Positions 25,848 to 34,800 of a stretch of DNA of 48,584 nucleotides are shown here, piece by piece. Every line of letters begins with the position of its first letter. Positions within the stretch are counted from its first letter, which is position 1. Below the pieces are notes generated by a model. It had not been told where the DNA came from, made no database searches, and saw only the letters and a program-made list of their open reading frames with translations. The DNA lies in NCBI RefSeq assembly GCF_014359905.1, contig NZ_JACIYP010000035.1:1-48584 (forward strand), given 5' to 3'. The translations under genes were made by a program, and so were the position numbers. Source of the DNA: Hoeflea sp. (lineage in GTDB: Bacteria > Pseudomonadota > Alphaproteobacteria > Rhizobiales > Rhizobiaceae).

Positions 25848-26858
25848 ATGTACAGGACCATGCTGGAAAACCAGACCAAGATATTCGCCGTCGCCCCGAT
25901 GATCGACTGGACGGACCGGCATTGCCGGTTCTTTCACCGTCAGCTGTCTCAGCGTGCTGTTCTCTACACCGAGATGGTGGTGGCCGACGGGATCATTCAC
26001 GGGGACCGCGATCGGCTGCTTGGGTTTGATCAGGCCGAGCATCCGGTGGCGTTACAACTGGGCGGATCGGAGCCAGCAAAGCTCGCCGAGGCGGTGCGAC
26101 TGGCGGCGCCCTTCGGCTATGATGAAATCAATCTTAATGTCGGCTGTCCTTCCGATCGGGTGCAATCCGGTGCGTTCGGCGCCTGCCTGATGCGCGAGCC
26201 GGAACTGGTCGGGGCCTGCGTGGCGGCGATGAAGGCGGTCTCCGCTGTTCCGGTCACCGTCAAGTGCCGCATCGGCGTGGACGAGCAGGACCCGGAAATC
26301 GCGCTGCGGGATCTGGCGCGCGCGGTGATCGACGCGGGCGCCGACGCGGTGTGGGTGCATGCCCGCAAGGCCTGGCTCGACGGCCTGTCGCCCAAGGAAA
26401 ACCGCGATATCCCGCCGCTCGACTATGACATCGTGTATCGGCTGAAGCAGGAATATTGCAATGTTTTCATCGGGATAAACGGCGGCATTGCGGATCTGAA
26501 TCAAGCCCTTGAGCATTTGAATCATGTGGACGGGGTGATGCTGGGACGGGCCGCCTATCACAATGCGGCGCTGTTGGCCGAGGTCGACCGCAGGATTTAC
26601 GGCATGGATGTGCCCGACGTGGACTGGGATGCGGTGCGCGACACGATGATGGCGTATGCGGCGGAGCATATGGCGTCCGGCGGACGTCTCGGACATGTCA
26701 CGCGGCATATGGTCGGGCTGTTCCAGGGGGTTCGCGGCGCGCGCCGCTTCAGGCAGATCCTGTCGACAGATGCGGTGCGTCCGGGGGCGGGACCCGAGGT
26801 GATCGCGGCGGCCTTCGCCGAGATCGATTTTGCCGATTTGACCGCGGCGGCCGCGTGA
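25848..26858 (+). CDS. dusA: tRNA-dihydrouridine(20/20a) synthase DusA
   Basis: FMN-dependent tRNA D-loop modification enzyme, 336 aa from the ATG at 25848; 25818 and 25860 are alternative starts. The N-terminus KIFAVAPMIDWTDRHCRFF, the catalytic Cys100 in NLNVGCPSDRVQSG, and the DusA-specific VHARKAWLDGLSPKENRDIPPL are all present. GLFQGVRGARRFRQ in the C-terminal helical domain also matches DusA. Housekeeping gene, divergent from hmgA. Confidence 0.95.
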   Translation: MYRTMLENQTKIFAVAPMIDWTDRHCRFFHRQLSQRAVLYTEMVVADGIIHGDRDRLLGFDQAEHPVALQLGGSEPAKLAEAVRLAAPFGYDEINLNVGCPSDRVQSGAFGACLMREPELVGACVAAMKAVSAVPVTVKCRIGVDEQDPEIALRDLARAVIDAGADAVWVHARKAWLDGLSPKENRDIPPLDYDIVYRLKQEYCNVFIGINGGIADLNQALEHLNHVDGVMLGRAAYHNAALLAEVDRRIYGMDVPDVDWDAVRDTMMAYAAEHMASGGRLGHVTRHMVGLFQGVRGARRFRQILSTDAVRPGAGPEVIAAAFAEIDFADLTAAAA

Positions 26859-26898
26859 GCCCCTCATGATACCGCCGGTCTGCTCGACAGGAAGGGCC

Positions 26899-27678
26899 AT
26901 GCGCGCATTTCGTTCCTATCCCATCATCGGTGCGGCCCTTGCACAGCTCGCCGCCGGCGTCGTCGTGATCGCCATGCGACCGGCGCTCGCAGGCGTGATC
27001 GACGCTGGTTCCCTGTTCTGGGCCTCGCTCGGGGTGCAGTGCGCAGGCGCGGCGCTGGTGACCCGGCTGCTGGGGCTGCCGGTCTGGTGGGTGTGGATCA
27101 ACCTCTTTTTCCCGGCGGCGATGGCGCTCGCGCTTCAAGCCGGCGACTTTCCCGCCTGGCCGTTCGGCGTGACTTTCCTGGTGCTGTATCTCGTCTTCTC
27201 CAACACCGCGCGTGAACGGGTGCCGCTTTATCTCAGCAACCGTCAGACCGCCGAGGCGCTGGTGTCTGTGATGCAGCAACGCGGCGCGCGCCGCTTTGTC
27301 GATCTCGGCTCCGGCCTTGGCGGGGTGGTGCGGCGGCTCGATGGCGACGGCCGGATCGCCCGTGGCGTCGAATCGGCGCCCATGGTGTGGCTGGTGTCGC
27401 TGCTTTTGTCGAAGCTCACCGGGCGTGGTCTGATCCTGCGGCAGGACATCTGGGCCGCCGACATTGCAGGTGAGGACATCGTCTATGCCTTCCTGTCGCC
27501 AGAGCCGATGCCCGCGCTCTACGAAAAGGCGCGGCGCGAGATGAAGCCCGGCAGCCTGCTGGTGTCCAACAGTTTCGCCGTTCCCGATGTCGAGGCCGAC
27601 GAGGTCTGGGAATTGCCGGACCGGCGCAAGACGAGGCTGTATCTCTATGAGATGAAGGGTGGCGCCGCCGCGGCCTGA
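26899..27678 (+). CDS. Membrane-anchored class I SAM methyltransferase
   Basis: 259 aa, start at 26899 with AGGAAGG 3 nt upstream. Residues about 8-100 hold four hydrophobic segments. From about 115 on there is a Rossmann methyltransferase, with SAM motif I FVDLGSGLGG (133-142), GVESAPMVWLVSLLL, and the C-terminal ARREMKPGSLLVSNSFAVPDV. This order (hydrophobic anchor, then VDLGSG, then a block of the FAM173 type) resembles the FAM173/ATPSCKMT protein-lysine methyltransferases. The substrate is unknown. It follows dusA by 40 nt and converges on the YciA-like thioesterase. Confidence 0.8.
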   Translation: MRAFRSYPIIGAALAQLAAGVVVIAMRPALAGVIDAGSLFWASLGVQCAGAALVTRLLGLPVWWVWINLFFPAAMALALQAGDFPAWPFGVTFLVLYLVFSNTARERVPLYLSNRQTAEALVSVMQQRGARRFVDLGSGLGGVVRRLDGDGRIARGVESAPMVWLVSLLLSKLTGRGLILRQDIWAADIAGEDIVYAFLSPEPMPALYEKARREMKPGSLLVSNSFAVPDVEADEVWELPDRRKTRLYLYEMKGGAAAA

Positions 27679-27680
27679 TC

Positions 27681-28058
27681 TCACTCGGGCGGCAGCGGCG
27701 TCGGCTTGTTGGCTGCATCCAGCGCCACCATGACAAACAGCGCGTTGGTCACCTTGTCCATCTGCGGAGTCAGATAGCGCTGCGCCCAGGCTTCGACCAG
27801 AAGCGTCATCGAGGTGCGGCCGACCTTGACGATGTCGGTGTAGATGCACAGCGTGTCGCCGATCTTGACCGGCATGGCGAAGGACATCTCGTTGACGGCG
27901 GCGGTGACGACGCGGCCGTGCGCCCGTTCCGCGGCGCGGATGCCGCAGGCCAGATCCATCTGGGCCATCACCCATCCGCCGAAAATGTCGCCTGCCGCAT
28001 TGGCGTCGGCCGGCATCGCCAGCGTGCGCAATGTCAGTTCACCCGTTGGTTTGACCAT
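27681..28058 (-). CDS. Acyl-CoA thioesterase (YciA-like hotdog)
   Basis: 125 aa. The start at 28058 (MVKPTGELTLRTLAMP) has GAGGAGCGG 4-12 nt upstream. The motif NAAGDIFGGWVMAQMDLACGI carries the catalytic Asp of the YciA/BACH hotdog family; FAMPVKIGDTLCIYTDIVKVGRTSM follows. It hydrolyses short to medium acyl-CoAs in the cytosol. The frame stays open upstream to 28781, but that extension is low in family similarity and has no reason to be coding. The gap 28059-28271 shows nothing recognisable. Confidence 0.88.
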   Translation of the reverse strand: MVKPTGELTLRTLAMPADANAAGDIFGGWVMAQMDLACGIRAAERAHGRVVTAAVNEMSFAMPVKIGDTLCIYTDIVKVGRTSMTLLVEAWAQRYLTPQMDKVTNALFVMVALDAANKPTPLPPE

Positions 28059-28271
28059 GATCCGCTCCTCGTTGGAAATCAGGTGTATCGGGGCTGCGCG
28101 ATGTTTTGAAGCCCGGAACGACCAGATAGCGGCAGAAATCCGTGGCTTGTCGCCAGCGGCTCGCTCCGCGGCTGCCGCAGTATCGCCCCAGGCGTTAACG
28201 CGCGCCATCAGGCTTCCTTTACCCTTGGATGCGATAGTGAGCGTTGTTTTTGCGTTTGATCGGGGCAGTCC

Positions 28272-29348
28272 ATGGTGTTTTGCGTAGCTGGATACGGTCG
28301 CGTCAGGTCCTTTCCTTCCGGATTGGCGCTGGCGGCGGCGCTCATGGTTGCCGGCTGTTCGGGCGACATGTCGCCTCCGGGAGAGCTGCTGGCGATCGAA
28401 CCCTCCGCGCCGGTCATTCGCAATGAGCCTGCGGCGCCGATGATGGCGCGCGCGTCGTCTTCGCCGGCGATGTTCAGCGAGACCACGTCTTCCCCTATCC
28501 CCGACGGATCGGATGCGCCGTTGCAGAACGTGCTGGCTTATCCGGTCGGCGGTGGTGTGGATACGTCCCAGATGACCTCCGCCCTGCCGGAGGGCAATGT
28601 GGCCCAGCCCGTCGTCACCGGCATCGGCACCGACAATCCGAGCCTTGCCACAGCATCCGGCGCACCGGCCCAGGATCCGAGGACCGTCGATCTTGAGGAC
28701 AGGCCCGTCGCAGTCGAGGAAAAGCCCGTCCGGCTTGCCGGTCTGATGCCGCGGCTCAGCAACCCGATGAGCACGCCGCAATGGGCGGGCGGCCTGCCTG
28801 CTGCGGAGAAGGCCTGCCGCCAGCGTCTGAAACGGCTCGGCGTCACGTTCCGGGATGTTCCTGCGATCAGCAGCGGCAAGGGCTGTTCCATTCCTTACCC
28901 GGTGGAGCTGACGAAACTGTCAGGCGGCATCGAGATCAAGCCAGCGGCCAAGCTCAACTGCCAGATCACCGAAGCGTTTGCGCAATGGGTCAAGAATGAA
29001 CTCGGCCCCGCTGCGCGGACGCGCTACCTGTCGGGAGTCCGCTCGATCAACCAGCTTTCCGCCTATTCGTGCCGCACCATGAATTCCAAACGCGGGGCGC
29101 CGATGTCGGAGCATGCCAAGGGCAACGCCATTGATGTGGGCAAGATCACGCTCGACAATGGCCGCGCCATCCTGGTCAAACAGCCGGGCCTGTTTGCCTT
29201 CCGGCAGAAGAGCCTGCTCAACAACATCCGGGCCGACAGCTGCAAATACTTCACCACCGTGCTCGGACCGGGCAGCGACGTACACCACAAGGATCATTTT
29301 CACTTTGATCTCAGGACCCGCAGGGGCGGCTACCGTCACTGCGACTGA
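28272..29348 (+). CDS. Extensin-like domain lipoprotein
   Basis: 358 aa. The N-terminal signal ends in the lipobox LMVAGC (Cys29), so it is a predicted lipoprotein. Residues about 30-165 are a low-complexity Pro/Ser/Ala linker. From about 175 to the end lies the extensin-like C-terminal domain (ACRQRLKRLGVTFRDVP, SEHAKGNAIDVGKI, DVHHKDHFHFDL). Its conserved His/Asp pairs (SEHAKGNAIDV and HHKDHFHFD) resemble the Zn-peptidase VanY/MepA fold, so a murein-hydrolase role is plausible. Common in Rhizobiales. Confidence 0.88.
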   Translation: MVFCVAGYGRVRSFPSGLALAAALMVAGCSGDMSPPGELLAIEPSAPVIRNEPAAPMMARASSSPAMFSETTSSPIPDGSDAPLQNVLAYPVGGGVDTSQMTSALPEGNVAQPVVTGIGTDNPSLATASGAPAQDPRTVDLEDRPVAVEEKPVRLAGLMPRLSNPMSTPQWAGGLPAAEKACRQRLKRLGVTFRDVPAISSGKGCSIPYPVELTKLSGGIEIKPAAKLNCQITEAFAQWVKNELGPAARTRYLSGVRSINQLSAYSCRTMNSKRGAPMSEHAKGNAIDVGKITLDNGRAILVKQPGLFAFRQKSLLNNIRADSCKYFTTVLGPGSDVHHKDHFHFDLRTRRGGYRHCD

Positions 29349-29386
29349 TCCCGCAAAAAAAGAAGGCGGACGAACCAGCCATCAAG

Positions 29387-29597
29387 CCGGATCCAGGCGG
29401 ATGGGGTGTCCGGACGGATCCGGTGGAGGTCCTGCACCGCGGATCGAGAGGGGACTTGTGACAGGGCGGCGGAACCGATGCGGCTGAACTGATCAGCGCA
29501 TCCGCAAAAACAATGCTTGAAAAATGTCTCGGTTTGATGACGTTTGCCGCGTGCGGCAATCGCGGCCGTGGAAATGCGCCGCCGGCATGATGCCGGC
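29387..29597. repeat. Three inverted repeats in the gap before the TauE/SafE gene
   Basis: The 276-nt gap 29349-29624 has no gene but three perfect inverted repeats: CCGGATCC (29387-29394) / GGATCCGG (29416-29423), TTGCCGC-GT-GCGGCAA (29544-29559), and GCCGGCAT-G-ATGCCGGC (29581-29597). The first may terminate the extensin transcript (T-run absent). The last two would sit in the leader of the permease mRNA, 28 nt or more before its start. Role unknown. Confidence 0.45.
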
Positions 29598-29624
29598 CGG
29601 AAAACCGAACAAGGAAACGAGCGA

Positions 29625-30443
29625 ATGCCGCCTGTGGGAGAATTGATCTGGTTTGCCGCAGCGCTTGGCTGTGCGGGCGTTGTGGCGGGCGTGCTCGCAG
29701 GCCTGTTCGGCATTGGCGGCGGGGCCATCCTTGTGCCGGTCTTCTACCAGGTCTTCGGCCTGCTGCAGGTGGATGACGCGGTGCGGATGCATCTGTCCGT
29801 GGGAACATCGCTTGCCATCATCGTGCCGACGTCGCTCAGGTCCTTCATGGCGCACAAGAAACGCGGCGCGGTGGATCTTGACCTGTTGCGCAGCTGGATC
29901 GTGCCGGTGCCATTGGGCGTGGTCGCCGCGTCGCTGATCGCGGCTTATGTCTCGAGCGAGGGCCTGCGGGCCATTTTCGCCATCATCGCCGTGCTTGTGG
30001 GGTTGCGGATGCTGTTCAACCGGGTGAGCTGGCGGCTGGGGACGGATCTTCCGCCCAATCCGGTCCGCGCCGCGGTCGGCGGCGTGATCGGGATGCTGTC
30101 GGCCTTGATGGGCATCGGCGGCGGCGTTCTCAACAACACCTTCATGACGCTGTACGGGCGGCCCGTGCACCAGGCGGTGGCGACATCCGCCGGGGTCGGC
30201 GTGCTGATCTCGATCCCCGGCCTGTTCGGCTATCTGTGGGCCGGATGGGGAGCTCCGGGGCTGCCGCCGTTCTCGACCGGCTACATCAATTGGGTGGCGG
30301 TTGCGCTGATCATCCCGATCACCCTTCTGGTGGCGCCGCTGGGCGTGCGGTTGGCGCACGCGCTCGACAAGCGCCAGCTCGAGATCGGTTTCGGCCTGTT
30401 CATCATGTTTGTCGCGGCGCGGTTTGTCTACAGCCTGATCTGA
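29625..30443 (+). CDS. TauE/SafE family sulfite/anion exporter
   Basis: 272-aa inner-membrane permease with about eight hydrophobic segments. The family repeats GVVAGVLAGLFGIGGGAILVP in the N-half and GVIGMLSALMGIGGGVLNN in the C-half are clear. Start at 29625 with AAGGAAA 9 nt upstream; a longer frame from 29544 runs through the leader hairpins. Substrate not predictable; relatives move sulfite, sulfoacetate or other organosulfonates. Confidence 0.9.
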   Translation: MPPVGELIWFAAALGCAGVVAGVLAGLFGIGGGAILVPVFYQVFGLLQVDDAVRMHLSVGTSLAIIVPTSLRSFMAHKKRGAVDLDLLRSWIVPVPLGVVAASLIAAYVSSEGLRAIFAIIAVLVGLRMLFNRVSWRLGTDLPPNPVRAAVGGVIGMLSALMGIGGGVLNNTFMTLYGRPVHQAVATSAGVGVLISIPGLFGYLWAGWGAPGLPPFSTGYINWVAVALIIPITLLVAPLGVRLAHALDKRQLEIGFGLFIMFVAARFVYSLI

Positions 30444-30485
30444 GCCGGTGATCCGTGAACACGGTTCATGCCCGCAGGTTGCGGC

Positions 30486-32789
30486 CTATGCACGGCGCAG
30501 CTGCATCAGAGTGGAGACGGTTTCAAAGTTGATCGATGTGCTGCCGCTGAACACCGACAGCACAGGATCCTGAATGCCGTTCTCGACATCATAAAGGGCG
30601 AGGAAACGCCGCACCAGCGTGTCGACCTTTTCCGGGTCCAGCAGATCGTCGATATCGAGATGGCGTTCAATCATTGCCTTCTGGGCGTCGATATCGGCAT
30701 TGGCGGTTTCCGCCGGGATCGAGAAGGTTGTGCGCACGAATTGCGCAAGGGCGTCATCGCCGAGAATCTCGTAGGTGCTGGTCAGAGTGGGCGCGATGCG
30801 CTCGAAATAGAGGGCCAGACGGGCGCCGACACTCTCGTCGCCTGCTGTCTGCTCCACCGTCTGTGTCAGGTACAGGTGCTGGGTCTCGACCATGCCGCGT
30901 TCATTCTGAACGCTCTTGCTGGCGGTCGACTGGATCACCCCGTCGGCGTCAAAATTGAACGACCCGGCCAACTTGCGGAAGCTGACATTGTTCTGCAGAT
31001 TGGCGAAACTTTGCGGATCATCGAGGTCGGAAGTCAGGATCGCCCGCAGGGTTTCCACCGTCATGTCCTTGGGGTCTATTCCTTCGGCCTTGAGCAGCAC
31101 GTCCGTGAGGCGGGGATCCGAAAGAATGTCGTCGACGGTTTCCAGCGTCTGCAATTGGGTCCGGTAATAAGACACCACTTCCTCAGCGGCTTCCTTGGTC
31201 GCATCGCTCTTGTCCAGCCGCGTCACGGCCGAATAATAGGCGGTTCCGATCCGGGTGATCTCGCTTTCGGACTGGGCGTAACGCGGGGCGCTGATGCTGC
31301 CGTCTTCGGCAAAGTTGAAGGCCTTCGCCAATTGCACGAAGCGGTCGTCCTTCATCTTGTTGACATAGCTTCCCGGATCGTAGGGATCGCTGGTGAACAC
31401 CTGTCTCAGCTTGAACAGGGAAACCTCGTCCGGGGATATGTTGAAGGCTTTCAGGGCGAATTCACGAATGGTGACCGCGGCTGCCTCCTGCGACAGGAAA
31501 TCATCCAGGTTGCTGGTCAGGCCGACATAGAGTTTGTACTTCGCCACTGCCGCGGCATCGGCCTCCTCATCGGCATCATTGTACCGGTCGATGTAGAGCG
31601 CCGTCGTCATGAAAACCTGGTCGGCATCCTGAATGTCCAGTCCGGGCGTGATGCTGCCGTCACTTTCGAAATTGAAGGCCTTGGCCAAGGCGATCAGTTC
31701 CGGGCTTTTATTGTAGATCTCGCCTGACAGGTCGGATGTATCCTGCTGCAGCGCCCACTCGACGTCGGCGCGGCTGGTGGTCAGCGGGACGCCATAGGCG
31801 GTCAGAATCATCCTGCTGAGGCGGGTGTCACTGAGCAGGTCGCCAAGACTGGTGATGGTGGAAATCGTCTCTTCGTAATATTGCTTGTTGAGCAGCGCCC
31901 CGGTGGTGGTGAGCCGCGGTTGCGTCAGGACATAGGACTCGGTGACCAGCTTCAGCTGAGCCGCGTTCATCGCCTCGACGCCTGCGTCGAGCGTGCCATC
32001 CGCATTGAAGTTGAACGAGGCGGCCAGATTGAAATAGCTGTCGGCCTTCTCGACCGCCTTGGAATATTGGGTAATCAGATAGTTGATTTTTTCTTTTTGC
32101 GCTTTGGTGTTTGACGGGTCTGCCAGCTGCCCATTGAGGTCGTCGATCAGGACCAGCCAGTCATTGACCTGGGGGGCAAGAACGGCGTTCACATAGCTGT
32201 CCGGATCGGCCACGTTGCTGGTGATGACGCTCCTGATCGTGTCGTAGTCAAACGTGTCGGGATCAATGCCAAAGGTCGAGAAGACATAGTCGCGCGCACG
32301 CGTGTCCTTGAACAGGTCATCAACCTCGGTGAAAGTGCCTGACACTGCTGTGAAATAGTCGGTTTCCTGCCTCAAGGCGGCATCATTGTTTTCAATGGTC
32401 TGCCCGTAGGTGCCGATCAGTTCGTCCATCTGGCTGGTGGTCTGGACGATTTCGCCGGTGACCGTGCCGCCAAAATCAAAGGCTGCAGCCAGGGTCTTGT
32501 ATTTCACGTCGGAGAGCAGGTTGGCGAAACTGGAGGTGTCTGTCAGATCGCTTTCCAGGACCTTGCGGATGAAGGCTTTCGCATAGGCCATTTCCTCAAG
32601 CCCGTGGGCCTTCATGGCATAGGCGTAGATCCGGTCGTCGGCAAGAAACTCGTCGATGCTCGTGATCGACCCTATGGTGTCGCGGTAATATTGCTGTTCC
32701 CGGCCGACAATCGGATCCGCGGCGGCGCGCCTCAGGGTCTCATTGACGTCCTTGGTGTAGAATGTGTAGGTCTGGTAACTGGATATCAT
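30486..32789 (-). CDS. DUF1217 protein with about six repeat units
   Basis: 767 aa, soluble, no signal peptide. DUF1217 is found in flagellar gene clusters of Rhizobiales. The repeat is a helix pair of the type 'yY...I.Ti.sldDlLsD.Rl...vl.AfGi' followed by 'I.slL.SDl.Dp.SfvN....y..LaaaFnF..dG'. About six copies are visible, beginning near residues 28, 150, 310, 430, 535 and 680. Most family members are shorter. The gene stands alone here, away from recognisable flagellar genes. The gap 32790-32915 upstream shows no clear promoter. Confidence 0.85.
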   Translation of the reverse strand: MISSYQTYTFYTKDVNETLRRAAADPIVGREQQYYRDTIGSITSIDEFLADDRIYAYAMKAHGLEEMAYAKAFIRKVLESDLTDTSSFANLLSDVKYKTLAAAFDFGGTVTGEIVQTTSQMDELIGTYGQTIENNDAALRQETDYFTAVSGTFTEVDDLFKDTRARDYVFSTFGIDPDTFDYDTIRSVITSNVADPDSYVNAVLAPQVNDWLVLIDDLNGQLADPSNTKAQKEKINYLITQYSKAVEKADSYFNLAASFNFNADGTLDAGVEAMNAAQLKLVTESYVLTQPRLTTTGALLNKQYYEETISTITSLGDLLSDTRLSRMILTAYGVPLTTSRADVEWALQQDTSDLSGEIYNKSPELIALAKAFNFESDGSITPGLDIQDADQVFMTTALYIDRYNDADEEADAAAVAKYKLYVGLTSNLDDFLSQEAAAVTIREFALKAFNISPDEVSLFKLRQVFTSDPYDPGSYVNKMKDDRFVQLAKAFNFAEDGSISAPRYAQSESEITRIGTAYYSAVTRLDKSDATKEAAEEVVSYYRTQLQTLETVDDILSDPRLTDVLLKAEGIDPKDMTVETLRAILTSDLDDPQSFANLQNNVSFRKLAGSFNFDADGVIQSTASKSVQNERGMVETQHLYLTQTVEQTAGDESVGARLALYFERIAPTLTSTYEILGDDALAQFVRTTFSIPAETANADIDAQKAMIERHLDIDDLLDPEKVDTLVRRFLALYDVENGIQDPVLSVFSGSTSINFETVSTLMQLRRA

Positions 32790-32915
32790 GGCGCGCCGCA
32801 GGTTGCTGTTCCGGGCAGATTGCCTGGAACATTCGAGCAGTCAGATCAAACTGATGCGAGCCTATGGATGGTAGCTTGCCTGAAACTGTCGGGCGTTGAT
32901 GCGGGTCTCGCCGCG

Positions 32916-33605
32916 TCAGTCGCGCAGGATCACCTCGTCGCGCCGCATCTCGAAGGCGGTCAGCGAGGAGATGAAGTTCATGCCGAGCAGGCTCTGGTCA
33001 AGTTGTCCGGGTTCGGCCACCAGGGCGCGCAGACCGGTTCTGCCGATCGATCCGACATCGACGCTGTCGAGCCGCACCTGGGCGGCGTTGGCGCGGCCAT
33101 TGGCGGTGGAGATGACCAGCGTATAGCTCAGATCCGCATCGGAGAAGCCGATCCGCATGGCGTCGTCATGGGAGAGCGCGATCGATGTCGCGCCGGTATC
33201 GATGAGAAAGTCCACCGGCTCGCCATTGACCAGGCCCCGGGCTTCAAAATGGCCGTTGATCGACTTGCGGATCGAGACGGCGGGGCCGATATCATCGGAA
33301 ATCATCGCGGGCCGTCCCGGCGCAAGCCCTCCGGCAACGCGCATGACCATCTCCTTGGCCTGATCCTGGTAGAGAAAGCCCGTGACGAAACCCAGGATGA
33401 TGACTGTCCAGATCAGCAGGTTCTTGACCATTTCGCCAATGGTGCGATGCGCGCCGACGATGCCCGCGCCGATGACCGCCGCCAGCAGGCCCAGATAGAC
33501 AAGGCTTGCAAACTCCTTATTGGGCAGGCCGAAACTCATTCCGGTTTCATGGTTGAAGATCAGCACGGCCAGCGTGGCGCCGAGCAGGGCGAGAATGACA
33601 ATCAT
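32916..33605 (-). CDS. Membrane-anchored retropepsin-like aspartic protease (TIGR02281 family)
   Basis: 229 aa. Three hydrophobic segments lie at about 2-16, 34-52 and 62-78. The clan-AA protease domain follows, with the catalytic DTGAT motif (Asp136) and the flap block LVISTANGRANAAQVRLDSVDVG. Bacterial members are thought to work as dimers facing the periplasm. The start overlaps the DUF1289 stop (ATGA), so the two are coupled. This pair next to cobS is a common rhizobial arrangement. Confidence 0.9.
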   Translation of the reverse strand: MIVILALLGATLAVLIFNHETGMSFGLPNKEFASLVYLGLLAAVIGAGIVGAHRTIGEMVKNLLIWTVIILGFVTGFLYQDQAKEMVMRVAGGLAPGRPAMISDDIGPAVSIRKSINGHFEARGLVNGEPVDFLIDTGATSIALSHDDAMRIGFSDADLSYTLVISTANGRANAAQVRLDSVDVGSIGRTGLRALVAEPGQLDQSLLGMNFISSLTAFEMRRDEVILRD

Positions 33606-33847
33606 TCCGGCTGATCACCCGACCGCTCTCGGGCCATACGCGTTCTCCGGGTCTCCCGCCGGGGCTTGCGTTCCACGGTTTCAAGCCGCGCCGGCAGTTC
33701 GGCCATGAGCTCGCGCCGGGTGTCGGGCGTATAGCCGGCCCAGCCCGCGATTTCATCAAGCGTGCGCCCGCAGCCGAAACAGTATCCGGTGTTGATGTCT
33801 ATTGAGCAGACGAGGATGCACGGTGATTCAACGGTCATGGGATTCAT
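33602..33847 (-). CDS. DUF1289 small zinc-ribbon-like protein
   Basis: 81 aa from the ATG at 33847 (78 aa if 33838 is used; neither has a strong ribosome site). Four cysteines in SPCILVCSIDINTGYCFGCGRTLDEI (Cys10, Cys14, Cys23, Cys26) define DUF1289 and suggest a metal-binding knuckle. The C-terminal 35 residues are Arg-rich. It lies 53 nt downstream of cobS and overlaps the protease gene. Function unknown. Confidence 0.85.
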   Translation of the reverse strand: MNPMTVESPCILVCSIDINTGYCFGCGRTLDEIAGWAGYTPDTRRELMAELPARLETVERKPRRETRRTRMARERSGDQPE

Positions 33848-33900
33848 GGGGGCTCGTGGTGCCGGTCGCGGTGGTGTCTCCGGGGCAATATATCGTGCGT

Positions 33901-34683
33901 TCAGACCAAAAGGGCAAGGGCAACCAGGCAGGTGGTCTCGGCAATCTGCTGGCTTGCGCCAAGGGTGTCGCCGGTGTGACCGTGGAGTTTCTCGCGGACA
34001 ATGGATGTCCACAAGCTGACAAAAGCCGTCAGAACGCCCAGGGCCAGCAGGGCAGGCATGAACCCTGCCGACGGCACGGCAAGAGCGACAAACAGGATTC
34101 CGCCGGTTGCTAGCGACCGGGTTGCCGCACTGTCCTCGGGCGCGCCCACGGAGGCCGCGACGCCATCCTGGCGGGCAGGGGGAAGCGCGTTCCAGTGCCA
34201 CGTGATGGCAGCGCGGGATGCGGCGGCGACTGCCAGCAGCAGCAGAAACGTGGACCATGCGCCATGGACCGACAGAAGGATGGTCAGCGACGTGGCGCGG
34301 AACGCGAAACTGAGCACCAGGGCAAGCGCGCCATAGGTTCCGGTGCGGCTGTCCTTCATGATTTCGAGCATTTGATCGCGGCCGCCGCGCGCGCCGAAGG
34401 CGTCGGCCGAGTCAGCCAGCCCATCCTCATGCAAACCGCCGGTGAGCGCGATTGAGGCCGTGATCGCGATCATCGCCGTGAGCGCCGGGTTGGCGCCCAA
34501 CCAGGACAGAATCAAAACGACCAGCGCCGGGACCAGGGCAATGACCACGCCTGCCGCGGGAAACATGCCCGATGCGCGTGAGAGCGATCCGTCGTATCCC
34601 TCGAAATAGCGTGCGGGCACAGGCAGCCGGCTGAGGAATCCCGTGGCACGGGCGATGTCGTCAAGATAATTGCTGAACTGCAT
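33901..34683 (-). CDS. cobS: Adenosylcobinamide-GDP ribazoletransferase
   Basis: 260-aa integral membrane enzyme that joins adenosylcobinamide-GDP to alpha-ribazole in the last steps of vitamin B12 assembly. The catalytic metal block GGLHEDGLADSADAFGARGGRDQMLEIMKDSRTGTYG (in outline) near 84-120 is diagnostic. Several hydrophobic segments follow. It is divergent from cobT across a 117-nt gap. Confidence 0.96.
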   Translation of the reverse strand: MQFSNYLDDIARATGFLSRLPVPARYFEGYDGSLSRASGMFPAAGVVIALVPALVVLILSWLGANPALTAMIAITASIALTGGLHEDGLADSADAFGARGGRDQMLEIMKDSRTGTYGALALVLSFAFRATSLTILLSVHGAWSTFLLLLAVAAASRAAITWHWNALPPARQDGVAASVGAPEDSAATRSLATGGILFVALAVPSAGFMPALLALGVLTAFVSLWTSIVREKLHGHTGDTLGASQQIAETTCLVALALLV

Positions 34684-34725
34684 CGGGGTCTCCTGCTGGC
34701 TGCGACATCAAGGGGCGCGAAAATT

Positions 34726-34749
34726 ATTGTCCTTGGGCGATTCGACAAT
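34726..34749. promoter_or_regulatory. Divergent cobS/cobT promoter region with inverted repeat
   Basis: ATTGTC (34726-34731) and GACAAT (34744-34749) form a perfect 6-bp inverted repeat with a 12-nt centre. On the minus strand TTGTCG, 16 nt, TAATTT could serve as a promoter for cobS and overlaps the repeat. No B12 riboswitch fits in this 117-nt gap. Confidence 0.4.
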
Positions 34750-34800
34750 TACACCGAGCCAGCCCGCGCGTCATGCGCCAGGGAGTTCCAGGAGAGAAAA

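Noticed and set aside
28059..28781. Long N-terminal extension of the YciA-like thioesterase
   Set aside because: The family start MVKPTGELTLRTLAMP at 28058 has its own ribosome site; the extension overlaps the extensin gene in antisense and has no family similarity.
34684..34800. Cobalamin riboswitch between cobS and cobT
   Set aside because: The gap is only 117 nt and lacks a B12-box-like GCCACTG element in a suitable place.
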